A stretch of 19,875 nt of DNA from Rhodoferax sp. (lineage in GTDB: Bacteria > Pseudomonadota > Gammaproteobacteria > Burkholderiales > Burkholderiaceae_C): positions 1-19,875 of the forward strand of contig JAQSDS010000394.1 of assembly GCA_029946045.1 (NCBI GenBank), given 5' to 3'. Of this stretch, positions 1 to 14,318 are shown in pieces. The translations under genes and the position numbers were made by a program. How positions within the stretch are numbered: the first letter of the stretch is position 1; every line of letters starts with the position of its first letter. The notes beneath the pieces are model-generated. The model was not told the origin of the DNA and made no database searches. It was given only the letters and a program-made list of their open reading frames with translations.

Positions 1-51
1 GTCGGTCTCCAAAACCGAAGGTTGTAGGTTCGATTCCTACTGCCCCTGCCA
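1..51 (+). tRNA. tRNA-Trp (CCA), 3' part only
   Basis: The window opens inside a tRNA. The anticodon stem TCGGT/ACCGA (2-6 with 14-18) encloses loop CTCCAAA, giving anticodon CCA at 9-11, which reads UGG (Trp). The T arm GTAGG-TTCGATT-CCTAC follows, then the 3' acceptor strand with an encoded CCA ending at 51. The 5' half (acceptor 5' strand and D arm) lies to the left of the window. tRNA-Trp immediately before secE-nusG is the usual betaproteobacterial order, normally following a tuf gene. Confidence 0.95.
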
Positions 52-71
52 CCTGATGATGTCGTCAGGTG
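50..71 (+). other. Hairpin directly after tRNA-Trp
   Basis: CACCTGA (50-56) pairs with TCAGGTG (65-71) around an 8-nt loop. The first two bases of the stem are the last C and A of the encoded CCA end. It has no following T-run except a short A-tract, so it is not an obvious terminator for the tRNA transcript. It could mark the tRNA 3' processing site; this is inferred from position only. Confidence 0.45.
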
Positions 72-73
72 CC

Positions 74-103
74 AAAAAAGCCCGCTACTCACCTGGCGGG
101 CTT
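74..103 (-). terminator. Hairpin with T-tract on the minus strand
   Basis: AAGCCCGC (78-85) pairs with GCGGGCTT (96-103), 8 bp with a 10-nt loop. The A-run at 74-79 means that, read on the - strand, the stem is followed by six T residues, the form of an intrinsic terminator. On the + strand the stem is followed by GTGCGTC, which is a poor terminator tail, so + transcription from tRNA-Trp into secE is probably not strongly stopped. No minus-strand gene that needs it is visible to the right. Confidence 0.45.
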
Positions 104-161
104 GTGCGTCTCAAGGTCGCTCTATTTCAGTGCTAGTTTAAACAGGCAAGATCAACACAAC

Positions 162-542
162 ATGGCCATCCCTCAAGTACAAACTGTCAACACAACCGCC
201 GACAAAGCCAAGCTGGCGCTCGCTGCGGCTTTGGTGCTGGCATCGCTGGTGGCTTACTACGCATTGACCAAGCAAGGCCCCTTGTTTCAGTGGTTGGGCT
301 TGTTGACCGGGCTGGCCCTGGCTGCCGTGGTTTTTTTAGTCTCGGAAACCGGTAAGTCCTTGACGGCTTTTGCTCAAGATTCCGTCCGCGAGGTGAAGAA
401 AGTCGTTTGGCCTGCCCGCAAGGAAGCCATCCAGATGACGCTTTATGTGTTTGGCTTTGTCCTGATCATGGCGCTGTTCCTGTGGTTGACAGACAAAACG
501 CTCGAATGGTTCTTTTATGACCTGATTTTGGGGTGGAAATAA
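162..542 (+). CDS. secE: Preprotein translocase subunit SecE
   Basis: SecE is the small clamp subunit of the SecYEG protein-conducting channel in the inner membrane. The 126-aa product matches the three-segment proteobacterial form. Hydrophobic stretches lie near residues 16-36, 42-61 and 92-112. The conserved cytoplasmic amphipathic segment before the last helix is visible as [20 protein letters not shown] (residues 74-93). The ATG at 162 is chosen because the protein then begins MAIPQVQ and has family length (E. coli about 127 aa). The frame stays open upstream to 69, but that would add 31 residues that do not look like SecE. The upstream ribosome binding site is weak (AGGCAAG). It lies between tRNA-Trp and nusG, its standard place, with only 2 nt between its stop and the nusG ATG. 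Confidence 0.95.
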   Translation: MAIPQVQTVNTTADKAKLALAAALVLASLVAYYALTKQGPLFQWLGLLTGLALAAVVFLVSETGKSLTAFAQDSVREVKKVVWPARKEAIQMTLYVFGFVLIMALFLWLTDKTLEWFFYDLILGWK

Positions 543-544
543 TA

Positions 545-1153
545 ATGACGGATGCTGTGAATACCCCATTGGATGGTGCTGAGGAGGCGGTAAGCCTCCC
601 AGTGGCTGCGCCCGTGAATCCGGATTTGCGTTGGTATGTGGTCCATGCCTACTCGGGCATGGAAAAGGCGGTCGAACGCAATATCCTTGAGCGCATCAAC
701 CGCGCCGGCATGCAAAGCAAGTTCGGCCGCATTCTGGTGCCCATGGAAGAAGTGGTCGAAATAAAGAACGGCCAGAGGAAGACCACCGAGCGCAAGTTTT
801 TCCCTGGTTATGTGCTGGTTGAGATGGTCATGGACGATGACACCTGGCACCTGGTTAAGCACACCAACAAGGTGACTGGCTTTGTGGGCGGCGGCAAAAC
901 ACGTCCTTCCCCCATTTCTGAAGCCGAAGTCCAGAAAATTGTGAGCCAGATGCAAGAAGGCACCGAGAAGCCGCGGCACAAAGTTGAATTTGTGGTCGGT
1001 GAGTACGTGCGTGTCAAAGAAGGCCCGTTTGCCGATTTCAACGGTTCTGTGGAAGAAGTCAATTACGAGAAAAGCAAGGTGCGTGTTGCGGTCACCATTT
1101 TTGGTCGTGCAACACCGGTCGAGCTTGAGTTTTCCCAGGTGGAGAAAGCCTGA
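545..1153 (+). CDS. nusG: Transcription termination/antitermination factor NusG
   Basis: NusG binds the clamp of elongating RNA polymerase, suppresses pausing, and links polymerase to Rho or to ribosomal protein S10. The 202-aa product has a low-complexity N-terminal tail of about 27 residues, then the NGN domain (about 28-137, beginning [17 protein letters not shown] and including [10 protein letters not shown]). The C-terminal KOW domain follows (about 148-202, with [20 protein letters not shown]). The ATG at 545 is 2 nt after the secE stop and about 9 nt after GGGGTGG (529-535). An in-frame GTG at 533 would overlap secE and is less likely. The N-terminal tail is longer than in E. coli NusG (181 aa). 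Very probably co-transcribed with secE. Confidence 0.96.
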   Translation: MTDAVNTPLDGAEEAVSLPVAAPVNPDLRWYVVHAYSGMEKAVERNILERINRAGMQSKFGRILVPMEEVVEIKNGQRKTTERKFFPGYVLVEMVMDDDTWHLVKHTNKVTGFVGGGKTRPSPISEAEVQKIVSQMQEGTEKPRHKVEFVVGEYVRVKEGPFADFNGSVEEVNYEKSKVRVAVTIFGRATPVELEFSQVEKA

Positions 1154-1172
1154 GAAAAACCCGAGATTTTGC

Positions 1173-1208
1173 GGGTCAGACCACTTGCGCAGCAACGTGC
1201 TCTGACCC
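1173..1208. repeat. Imperfect palindrome A (REP-like)
   Basis: GGGTCAGA (1173-1180) pairs with TCTGACCC (1201-1208). Inside, after a C/C mismatch (1181, 1200), CAC (1182-1184) pairs with GTG (1197-1199) and TTGC (1185-1188) with GCAA (1192-1195), leaving loop GCA and one bulged C at 1196. No T-tract follows, so it is not a typical intrinsic terminator. It shares its architecture with the palindrome at 1229-1266, which suggests a dispersed repetitive extragenic palindrome family. Confidence 0.65.
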
Positions 1209-1228
1209 CAACATGATGAGATATTGTG

Positions 1229-1266
1229 GGACAGACCAAGATTTGCATAGCAAATTTGCTCTGTCC
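1229..1266. repeat. Imperfect palindrome B (REP-like)
   Basis: GGACAGA (1229-1235) pairs with TCTGTCC (1260-1266). After a C/C mismatch (1236, 1259), CAA (1237-1239) pairs with TTG (1256-1258), and ATTTGC (1241-1246) with GCAAAT (1250-1255), with loop ATA and a bulged G at 1240. It has the same plan as the palindrome at 1173-1208, with paired substitutions that keep the stems. No T-tract follows. Confidence 0.65.
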
Positions 1267-1341
1267 TCAACTGATCAGATGCATTTAATTTGTATTTCGT
1301 GCCTTTCCGACTCGGTGCGAATGTTTTTGAAGTGAGTCGTC

Positions 1342-1384
1342 AACGTCGGGGAGCCCGAAGCTGCAGTTTGCAGATCAAGGCGTT
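1342..1384 (+). promoter_or_regulatory. Structured rplK leader, candidate L1-responsive site
   Basis: AACG (1342-1345) can pair with CGTT (1381-1384), enclosing two small hairpins: TCGGG-GAG-CCCGA (1346-1358) and CTGCA-GTT-TGCAG (1361-1373). In E. coli ribosomal protein L1 represses the rplK-rplA mRNA by binding a leader that mimics its 23S rRNA site. A folded element just upstream of the rplK ribosome binding site fits that role, but I have not matched it to a defined L1 motif, so the assignment is inference. Confidence 0.3.
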
Positions 1385-1405
1385 AGCACCCGTTAGGAGT
1401 TAAAC

Positions 1406-1837
1406 ATGGCGAAAAAAATCGTCGGTTTTGTCAAGCTGCAAGTACCAGCTGGTAAGGCCAACCCATCCCCCCCCATTGGCCCGGCCCTGGGTCAACGTGG
1501 TTTGAATATCATGGAATTCTGCAAGGCATTCAATGCCCAGACCCAAGGTATCGAGCCTGGACTGCCACTGCCCGTGGTGATCACTGCTTTTGCTGATAAG
1601 AGCTTCACTTTTATCATCAAGTCGCCACCGTCATCGATCCTGATCAAGAAAGCGGTCAAGATCGACAAGGGTTCGGCCAACCCGCTCAAGACCAAGGTCG
1701 GCAAGATCACGCGCGCACAGCTCGAAGAAATCGCCAAGACCAAAATCAAAGACCTGACCGCTGCCGACATGGATGCAGCCGTTCGTACCATCGCCGGCTC
1801 CGCCCGCTCGATGGGCATCACTGTGGAGGGTGTGTAA
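1406..1837 (+). CDS. rplK: 50S ribosomal protein L11
   Basis: L11 forms the GTPase-associated centre of the large subunit with 23S rRNA helices 43/44 and is needed for RelA activation. The 143-aa product begins [20 protein letters not shown] and has the proline-rich linker region [20 protein letters not shown], which is typical of the N-terminal domain. The RNA-binding C-terminal domain ends with [11 protein letters not shown]. Length equals the family norm (E. coli 142). TTAGGAG stands about 7 nt before the ATG. The stop codon directly abuts the rplA ATG, so rplK and rplA are almost surely translationally coupled. Confidence 0.98.
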   Translation: MAKKIVGFVKLQVPAGKANPSPPIGPALGQRGLNIMEFCKAFNAQTQGIEPGLPLPVVITAFADKSFTFIIKSPPSSILIKKAVKIDKGSANPLKTKVGKITRAQLEEIAKTKIKDLTAADMDAAVRTIAGSARSMGITVEGV

Positions 1838-2533
1838 ATGGCCCGCTTGACTAAAAAACAAAAAGCCCAGCAAGGCAAAGTGGACAGCGGCAAGCTGTAC
1901 CTCATTGGCGACGCTCTGGGTCTGGTAAAAGAATTTGCCAACGCCAAGTTCGATGAATCCATCGACGTGGCTGTGCAGCTCGGCATCGATGCCAAGAAAT
2001 CTGACCAAGTGGTGCGTGGTGCTGTTGTGTTGCCTAACGGCACCGGCAAGACCAAACGTGTTGCCGTGTTCGCTCAGGGCGCCAAGGCTGAAGAAGCCAA
2101 GGCCGCCGGTGCTGACATCGTTGGTATGGACGACCTGGCTGCCATGATCAAGGCGGGCAATATGCCCTTTGACGTGGTCATTGCTGCCCCCGATGCCATG
2201 CGCGTTGTGGGTACCCTGGGCCAGATCCTCGGCCCACGTGGCCTGATGCCCAACCCCAAGGTTGGCACGGTCACCCCTGACGTCGCCACCGCGGTCAAGA
2301 ACGCCAAGGCCGGTCAGGTGCAGTTCCGTGTTGACAAGGCCGGTATTGTGCATTCCACCATTGGCCGTCGTTCCTTTGACAGCGACAAGCTGCAAGGCAA
2401 CCTGGCTGCTTTGGTCGATGCGCTGGTGAAAGCCAAGCCCGCTACCAGCAAGGGTTTGTATTTGCGCAAGGCTGCCGTATCCAGCACCATGGGTGTCGGC
2501 GTGCGTGTGGACCTGCAGTCGATTAACGCGTAA
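1838..2533 (+). CDS. rplA: 50S ribosomal protein L1
   Basis: L1 builds the mobile L1 stalk that helps release deacylated tRNA from the E site, and in enterobacteria it also represses translation of the rplK-rplA mRNA. The 231-aa product has the expected length (E. coli 234) and recognisable L1 segments: [33 protein letters not shown], and [20 protein letters not shown] (about residues 130-149). The ATG follows the rplK stop with no gap; its GGAGGG ribosome binding site lies inside the end of rplK. It is followed by a 258-nt leader belonging to rplJ. Confidence 0.98.
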   Translation: MARLTKKQKAQQGKVDSGKLYLIGDALGLVKEFANAKFDESIDVAVQLGIDAKKSDQVVRGAVVLPNGTGKTKRVAVFAQGAKAEEAKAAGADIVGMDDLAAMIKAGNMPFDVVIAAPDAMRVVGTLGQILGPRGLMPNPKVGTVTPDVATAVKNAKAGQVQFRVDKAGIVHSTIGRRSFDSDKLQGNLAALVDALVKAKPATSKGLYLRKAAVSSTMGVGVRVDLQSINA

Positions 2534-2561
2534 TGCAAGAAATTGGGCTGTCCGAAAGGCT

Positions 2562-2597
2562 AGCCTGACGTGGTGGGCTGCGGTGGTCATTCAGGCT
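2562..2597 (+). other. Stem upstream of the L10 leader core
   Basis: AGCCTGA (2562-2568) can pair with TCAGGCT (2591-2597), 7 bp with a long G-rich loop. It lies between the rplA stop and the L10 leader core and may be an outer arm of that leader. No T-tract follows. Confidence 0.35.
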
Positions 2598-2604
2598 GCC
2601 GCAG

Positions 2605-2678
2605 GCCATCCAAGACCGTTGGTGTGCCGAACCCCTTGGGGTGAAAGCACTTAATCACTGACAGCCAACGCAGATGGC
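2605..2678 (+). promoter_or_regulatory. Ribosomal L10 leader (autoregulatory RNA)
   Basis: In many bacteria the L10(L12) complex binds the rplJ mRNA leader and represses rplJ-rplL translation. Here an outer helix GCCATC (2605-2610) with GATGGC (2673-2678) and an inner helix CGTTGG (2617-2622) with CCAACG (2665-2670) are separated by an asymmetric internal loop (CAAGAC against CA), the place where a kink-turn is expected. Further arms are GTGC/GCAC (2624-2627 with 2647-2650) and ACCCC-TT-GGGGT (2631-2642). Position, asymmetric loop and nested stems agree with the known L10 leader family. Exact boundaries are estimated. Confidence 0.85.
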
Positions 2679-2749
2679 GATCCCGCTGCCCAAGAATTTA
2701 ATAGTTCCTGAACAGTTGGTCGCTGCAATATGGTGTACCCGGATGCGAG

Positions 2750-2785
2750 CTTGAAAAAAGCGCAAAAAGGTACTTTTTTAAGGAG
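2750..2785 (+). promoter_or_regulatory. AU-rich hairpin reaching into the rplJ ribosome binding site
   Basis: CTTGAAAAAAG (2750-2760, one bulged G) can pair with CTTTTTTAAG (2773-2782) around a 12-nt loop. The right arm includes the first three bases of the AAGGAG ribosome binding site at 2780-2785, which itself sets the rplJ start 6 nt downstream. The stem would partly hide the site, so it could be the expression platform of the L10 leader. The pairing is mostly A-U and therefore weak; the regulatory role is inference. Confidence 0.4.
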
Positions 2786-2791
2786 TTGACC

Positions 2792-3316
2792 TTGAGTTTA
2801 AATCGCAGTGAGAAAGAAGCGGTCATCAGTGAAGTGACTGGCCTCGCCGCTAAAGCTCAAACGCTCGTGATAGCGGAATACCGTGGCATCACGGTCGCCG
2901 ACATGACCAAATTGCGCTCAACCGCGCGCAGCAGTGGTGTGGACCTGAGTGTGTTGAAAAACACACTGGCCCGCCGTGCTGTCGCCGGTAGCAGCTTTGA
3001 AGTTGTGTCCGACCAGATGACCGGTCCGCTGATCTACAGCTTTTCCGAAGATGCAGTGGCAGCCGCGAAAGTGGTGGCTGACTTCGCGAAAACCAACGCC
3101 AAGTTGGTGATTCGCGCAGGTGCATACGGCGGCAAGGCTCTGGATGTCGAGGGCGTGAAGCAATTGGCAAGCATCCCTTCCAAGGAAGTGTTGCTGGCAC
3201 AGTTGCTGGGCTTGATGCAGTCTCCCATTTCACGCATCGCGCGTGTCATGGCAGCCTTGGCAGAGCAAAAGGGCGGCAGTGCAGAAGAAGCACCCGCTGA
3301 GGCCGTTGCAGCGTAA
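2792..3316 (+). CDS. rplJ: 50S ribosomal protein L10 (TTG start)
   Basis: L10 anchors the L7/L12 dimers to the ribosome stalk base and is the translational repressor of its own operon. The 174-aa product begins, from TTG at 2792, as [20 protein letters not shown], the usual betaproteobacterial L10 start. AAGGAG at 2780-2785 is 6 nt upstream, which supports this TTG over the in-frame TTG at 2786, which touches the ribosome binding site. Conserved parts include [14 protein letters not shown] and [10 protein letters not shown] in the rRNA-binding domain; the C-terminal helix that carries L12 dimers ends in an Ala/Glu-rich tail. A UUG start on a very highly expressed protein, after a structured leader, is consistent with tight translational control. 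rplL follows after 42 nt. Confidence 0.96.
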   Translation: MSLNRSEKEAVISEVTGLAAKAQTLVIAEYRGITVADMTKLRSTARSSGVDLSVLKNTLARRAVAGSSFEVVSDQMTGPLIYSFSEDAVAAAKVVADFAKTNAKLVIRAGAYGGKALDVEGVKQLASIPSKEVLLAQLLGLMQSPISRIARVMAALAEQKGGSAEEAPAEAVAA

Positions 3317-3358
3317 CGCTTGCAATGCACAGAAATTAATCAATTGTTAGGAAACAAA

Positions 3359-3733
3359 ATGGCATTCGATAAAGACGCATTTTTGACCGCGCTCGACAGC
3401 ATGACGGTCATGGAACTCAACGACCTGGTGAAAGCCATCGAAGAGAAGTTTGGTGTGAGCGCTGCAGCCATGTCTGCACCTGCTGCTGGCGGTGGCGGTG
3501 CTGCTGCTGTGGCCGAAGAAAAGACCGAATTCAACGTGGTTCTGCTTGACGCGGGCGCCCAAAAGGTGTCGGTCATCAAGGCCGTGCGCGAAATCACGGG
3601 TCTGGGCCTCAAGGAAGCCAAAGACATGGTTGACGGCGCTCCGAAGAACGTCAAAGAAGCCGTGTCCAAGGCAGATGCTGAAGCCGCTCTGAAGAAGCTG
3701 CTTGACGCTGGTGCCAAGGCTGAACTCAAGTAA
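3359..3733 (+). CDS. rplL: 50S ribosomal protein L7/L12
   Basis: L7/L12 is the multi-copy stalk protein that recruits and stimulates translational GTPases. The 124-aa product has the standard layout: N-terminal dimerisation domain (about 1-33, [20 protein letters not shown]), an Ala/Gly/Pro-rich flexible hinge (about 36-52), and the globular C-terminal domain (about 53-124) with [20 protein letters not shown] and the acidic-basic tail. The ATG at 3359 gives family length; GGAAAC is a modest ribosome binding site 5-10 nt upstream. It is the last gene before the hairpin-rich rplL-rpoB gap. Confidence 0.98.
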   Translation: MAFDKDAFLTALDSMTVMELNDLVKAIEEKFGVSAAAMSAPAAGGGGAAAVAEEKTEFNVVLLDAGAQKVSVIKAVREITGLGLKEAKDMVDGAPKNVKEAVSKADAEAALKKLLDAGAKAELK

Positions 3734-3749
3734 CAAGAGTTTTCCTCAG

Positions 3750-3790
3750 GGCTGGAGTGCTGTTAAAGGCCTCCAGCCTTTGGTGTTTTT
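3750..3790 (+). terminator. Hairpin with U-rich tail after rplL, likely attenuator
   Basis: GGCTGGAG (3750-3757) pairs with CTCCAGCC (3771-3778), an 8-bp GC-rich stem with a 13-nt loop, followed by TTTGGTGTTTTT. The tail is interrupted, so termination should be partial. In E. coli a partial terminator between rplL and rpoB lowers rpoBC expression relative to the ribosomal protein genes; this hairpin is in the same place and probably acts likewise. Confidence 0.6.
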
Positions 3791-3797
3791 GCAGAAC

Positions 3798-3834
3798 ACA
3801 CTGGAAAGCGGGTTACCCGCCCTGTTTCCAGTGT
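3798..3834 (+). other. Long hairpin between rplL and rpoB, candidate RNase III site
   Basis: ACACTGGAAA (3798-3807) pairs with TTTCCAGTGT (3825-3834), 10 perfect base pairs. Inside, GCGGG (3808-3812) pairs with CCCGC (3816-3820) around loop TTA, with a 4-nt bulge CCTG on the 3' side. In E. coli the rplL-rpoB mRNA is cut by RNase III in this gap. A long double-stranded stem here suggests the same, but cleavage is not shown by sequence. Confidence 0.5.
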
Positions 3835-3869
3835 CTTCTAACCCCGACAGCAGAAGATGCCTTGGTTCG

Positions 3870-3918
3870 GGTTGCATGCAAGGTGCAACCGTCCGCCATT
3901 GATTGGTAGTGGCCAATC
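3870..3918 (+). other. Two further hairpins in the rpoB leader
   Basis: GGTTGCA (3870-3876) pairs with TGCAACC (3884-3890), and GATTGG (3901-3906) pairs with CCAATC (3913-3918). With the two upstream stems this makes four hairpins in the 240-nt rplL-rpoB gap. Neither is followed by a T-tract. They may belong to the translational control of rpoB; the role is inference. Confidence 0.4.
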
Positions 3919-3973
3919 ACCAAGCGTTAACGTCGTTCAGGACCACCCCAGTCCTCATTTGCCCGGAGATTTC

Positions 3974-8086
<4,113 letters not shown>

Positions 8087-8117
8087 TTGTTTGACACAAA
8101 TTTAAGGATTTACACAC

Positions 8118-12332
<4,215 letters not shown>

Positions 12333-12344
12333 TTGACCGACCAT

Positions 12345-12393
12345 AAAAAGCGCCTCACGCCCTTGTTCGCATGGGTTTGAGGCGCTTTTTTTT
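12345..12393 (+). terminator. Intrinsic terminator of the rpoBC operon
   Basis: GCGCCTCA (12350-12357) pairs with TGAGGCGC (12378-12385), with a 20-nt loop that can pair further through CCC/GGG. The stem is preceded by five A and followed by eight T (12386-12393), so it is also extendable as A-U pairs and could work in both directions. It begins 12 nt after the rpoC stop codon. Confidence 0.9.
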
Positions 12394-12403
12394 ATACTCC
12401 ATC
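12393..12403 (+). promoter_or_regulatory. Candidate -10 element giving a leaderless rsmB mRNA
   Basis: TATACT (12393-12398) matches the sigma-70 -10 consensus at 5 of 6 positions and starts on the last T of the rpoC terminator tail. Only 5 nt (CCATC) separate it from the rsmB ATG, so a start site 6-7 nt downstream would coincide with the ATG. No purine-rich ribosome binding site is present. No convincing -35 hexamer is seen at 16-18 nt, which lowers confidence. Confidence 0.4.
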
Positions 12404-13726
12404 ATGACCACCGCTTCCCAGCTTCCTTTATGGCGACAACTGCAGTCGGTTGCCCACGTGTTGCAGGCCATGCTTTCAGGCGCCTCAGGTACCGCCGCCA
12501 TCAACGCGGTTGATGCGGCGCTGCGTCCGGGAGTGCAGGCCTTGAGCTTTGCCGTGTGGCGACATCTGGGCCAGGCCCAGGCGCTGCGTGCGCTGTTGGC
12601 GCCGCGCAAGCCCTCGCCCCAGCTTGACGCCCTGTTATGCAGCGCGCTGGCGCTGCTGTCGCAGCCGGGCGATCCTGCCTACGACGCGTTTACCCTGGTC
12701 AACCAGACCGTGGAAGCCGCCAAAAAAAATCCCAAACTGAAGGCGCAGGCCGGCTTTGTCAACGCCTGTTTGCGGCGTTTTCTGCGTGAGCAGCCCGCCT
12801 TGCTGGAACAGGTGGCACAGCAGCCGGCGGCCCGCTGGAACCATCCAGCCTGGTGGCTGGCCCAGATCCAAGCCGAATGGCCGACCCAATGGCAAAGCAT
12901 TTTGACGGCCAACAACGCCCAAGCGCCGATGGTGTTGCGCGTCAACACCCGACGCATCAGCGTGGCCGCCTATCTGCAACAACTTGACGCTGCGGGTCTG
13001 CAGGCCGAGCCACTGGGCCCGGTGGGCGTGGTGCTGCGAACCGCCACTGCCGTGCAGCACATTCCCGGTTTTGCCGACGGGCTGGTGTCGGTACAAGACA
13101 GCGCAGCGCAATGGGCGGCGCCCTTGCTCTTGGCGGGCTTGCATGGCCCGACGCCGCTGCAGGTGCTCGATGCCTGCGCCGCCCCCGGCGGCAAGACAGC
13201 CCACTTGCTGGAGTTTGCAGACGTTGCCGTGACGGCACTCGACATTGACGCCCAGCGCTGCCAGCGCATTCATGACAACCTGCTGCGCCTGGGTCTCAGC
13301 GCTCAGGTGCTGACCGCCGACGCGGCTGACCTGCCGAGCTGGTGGCAGGGCCAAAACTATGACGCCATCTTGCTCGACGCCCCCTGCTCCGGCTCGGGCG
13401 TGGTGCGCCGTCACCCTGACATCCGCTGGTTGCGTCGCGCCACTGATGCGGCCCAGCTGGCGCGTCAGCAGGCCAGGCTGCTCGCCGTACTTTGGCCTTT
13501 GCTCAGACCCGGAGGCCGTTTGCTGTATTGCACCTGCTCCGTTTTTCAGGTCGAAGGCCAGGGCCAGATCAAGGCGTTTCTTGACAGCAACAGCAACGCC
13601 AGCTTATTGCCGTCACCCGGACATTTGTTGCCCGGGCAAGCGGTGCAATGGCCGGGTCTGGTTGACAATCCGACACGTGAGCATGATGGTTTTTATTACG
13701 CGTTGCTGGAAAAGTCTGCTGCCTAA
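12404..13726 (+). CDS. rsmB: 16S rRNA (cytosine-967-C5)-methyltransferase RsmB
   Basis: RsmB (also Fmu/Sun) transfers a methyl group from S-adenosylmethionine to C5 of C967 of 16S rRNA. The 440-aa product has an N-terminal NusB-like RNA-binding domain (about 8-140) and a C-terminal Rossmann methyltransferase domain. Visible motifs are the SAM-binding DACAAPGGKT (256-265), the acidic ribose-binding position near D280, motif IV LLDAPCSGSGVVRRHPDIRW with C328, and motif VI YCTCSV with the catalytic-type C378. Length is near the family norm (E. coli 429). The ATG at 12404 is chosen because MTTASQLPLWRQLQ aligns with the usual start; upstream codons are the rpoC terminator. There is no ribosome binding site, so initiation may be leaderless. 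The end overlaps the next gene by about 40 nt, suggesting an operon with the genes downstream. Confidence 0.95.
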   Translation: MTTASQLPLWRQLQSVAHVLQAMLSGASGTAAINAVDAALRPGVQALSFAVWRHLGQAQALRALLAPRKPSPQLDALLCSALALLSQPGDPAYDAFTLVNQTVEAAKKNPKLKAQAGFVNACLRRFLREQPALLEQVAQQPAARWNHPAWWLAQIQAEWPTQWQSILTANNAQAPMVLRVNTRRISVAAYLQQLDAAGLQAEPLGPVGVVLRTATAVQHIPGFADGLVSVQDSAAQWAAPLLLAGLHGPTPLQVLDACAAPGGKTAHLLEFADVAVTALDIDAQRCQRIHDNLLRLGLSAQVLTADAADLPSWWQGQNYDAILLDAPCSGSGVVRRHPDIRWLRRATDAAQLARQQARLLAVLWPLLRPGGRLLYCTCSVFQVEGQGQIKAFLDSNSNASLLPSPGHLLPGQAVQWPGLVDNPTREHDGFYYALLEKSAA

Positions 13727-14318
13727 GCTGTTGCTGGGCTGGCTGGTCACGGCTGTGCTGGGACTGGGTCTGGCGCAGGCGCAAACGACTCCAGCTGATG
13801 CAGAGTCCCCGCAACTCAGGCTGGAGCGATCGGACGATGCGCTCTGGCTTTCCACCCAGCTTCAATTTGACTTGTCGCCCGCTGTGCTGGAGGCCCTGCA
13901 CAAGGGTATTCCGATGTTCTTTGTGGCGGAAGCCGATGTGCTGCGCGAACGCTGGTACTGGATCAACCAAAAGGTAGTGACGGCCAGGCGTCAATTCCGT
14001 CTGGCCTACCAGCCCCTGACCAATCGATGGCGGCTCAACATCTCTTCTGGCGAGATCGCCGAGCCGGCCTTGGGTTTGGCCCTGAACCAGAACTTCGATT
14101 CCTGGACTGCGGCACTGGCCACCGTGCGCCGCATGACGCGCTGGAGAATCGCCGATGCCTCAGACCTGGCTTCCAATGCGCGCTATCTGGTGGCGTTTCG
14201 TTTTCGGCTTGACCTGGCCCAGCTGCCGCGGCCCCTGCAAATAGGTACCCTGGGTCAGGCCGACTGGTCGGTGGTGCTTGGCAGCGAGCAGGTGCTTGAA
14301 ACCGGGTCGGGCAAATGA
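13683..14318 (+). CDS. Secreted DUF4390 family protein
   Basis: A protein of about 211 aa recognised as DUF4390, whose function is not established. It begins MMVFITRCWKSLLPK, followed by a hydrophobic segment and an AQA-like cleavage site (LGLGLAQA), so it should be exported by Sec. The mature part (residues about 36-211) is predicted soluble and beta-rich, with SDDALWLSTQLQFDLSPAVL and a RYLVAFRFRLDLAQLPRPLQ segment; I see no catalytic motif. Start could be ATG 13683 or 13686; both overlap the end of rsmB. Its stop overlaps the ATG of the sensor kinase gene (ATGA at 14315-14318), so the two are probably translationally coupled. This constant closeness to ntrY suggests a periplasmic partner for the kinase; that is inference. 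Confidence 0.85.
   Translation: MMVFITRCWKSLLPKLLLGWLVTAVLGLGLAQAQTTPADAESPQLRLERSDDALWLSTQLQFDLSPAVLEALHKGIPMFFVAEADVLRERWYWINQKVVTARRQFRLAYQPLTNRWRLNISSGEIAEPALGLALNQNFDSWTAALATVRRMTRWRIADASDLASNARYLVAFRFRLDLAQLPRPLQIGTLGQADWSVVLGSEQVLETGSGK

Noticed and set aside
125..140. Candidate secE promoter with extended -10 TGCTAGTTT (131-139)
   Set aside because: It matches only half of the -10 consensus and no -35 is visible; transcription from upstream is equally possible.
1256..1289. Candidate rplK promoter with -10 TTTAAT (1284-1289)
   Set aside because: The -10 is good (5 of 6), but the hexamer 17 nt upstream (CTGTCC) is poor and lies inside the palindrome, so I could not support a promoter call.
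3857..3973. N-terminal extension of RpoB by 39 residues
   Set aside because: The stretch is hairpin-forming leader, is not RpoB-like, and a proper ribosome binding site (GGAG) stands before ATG 3974.
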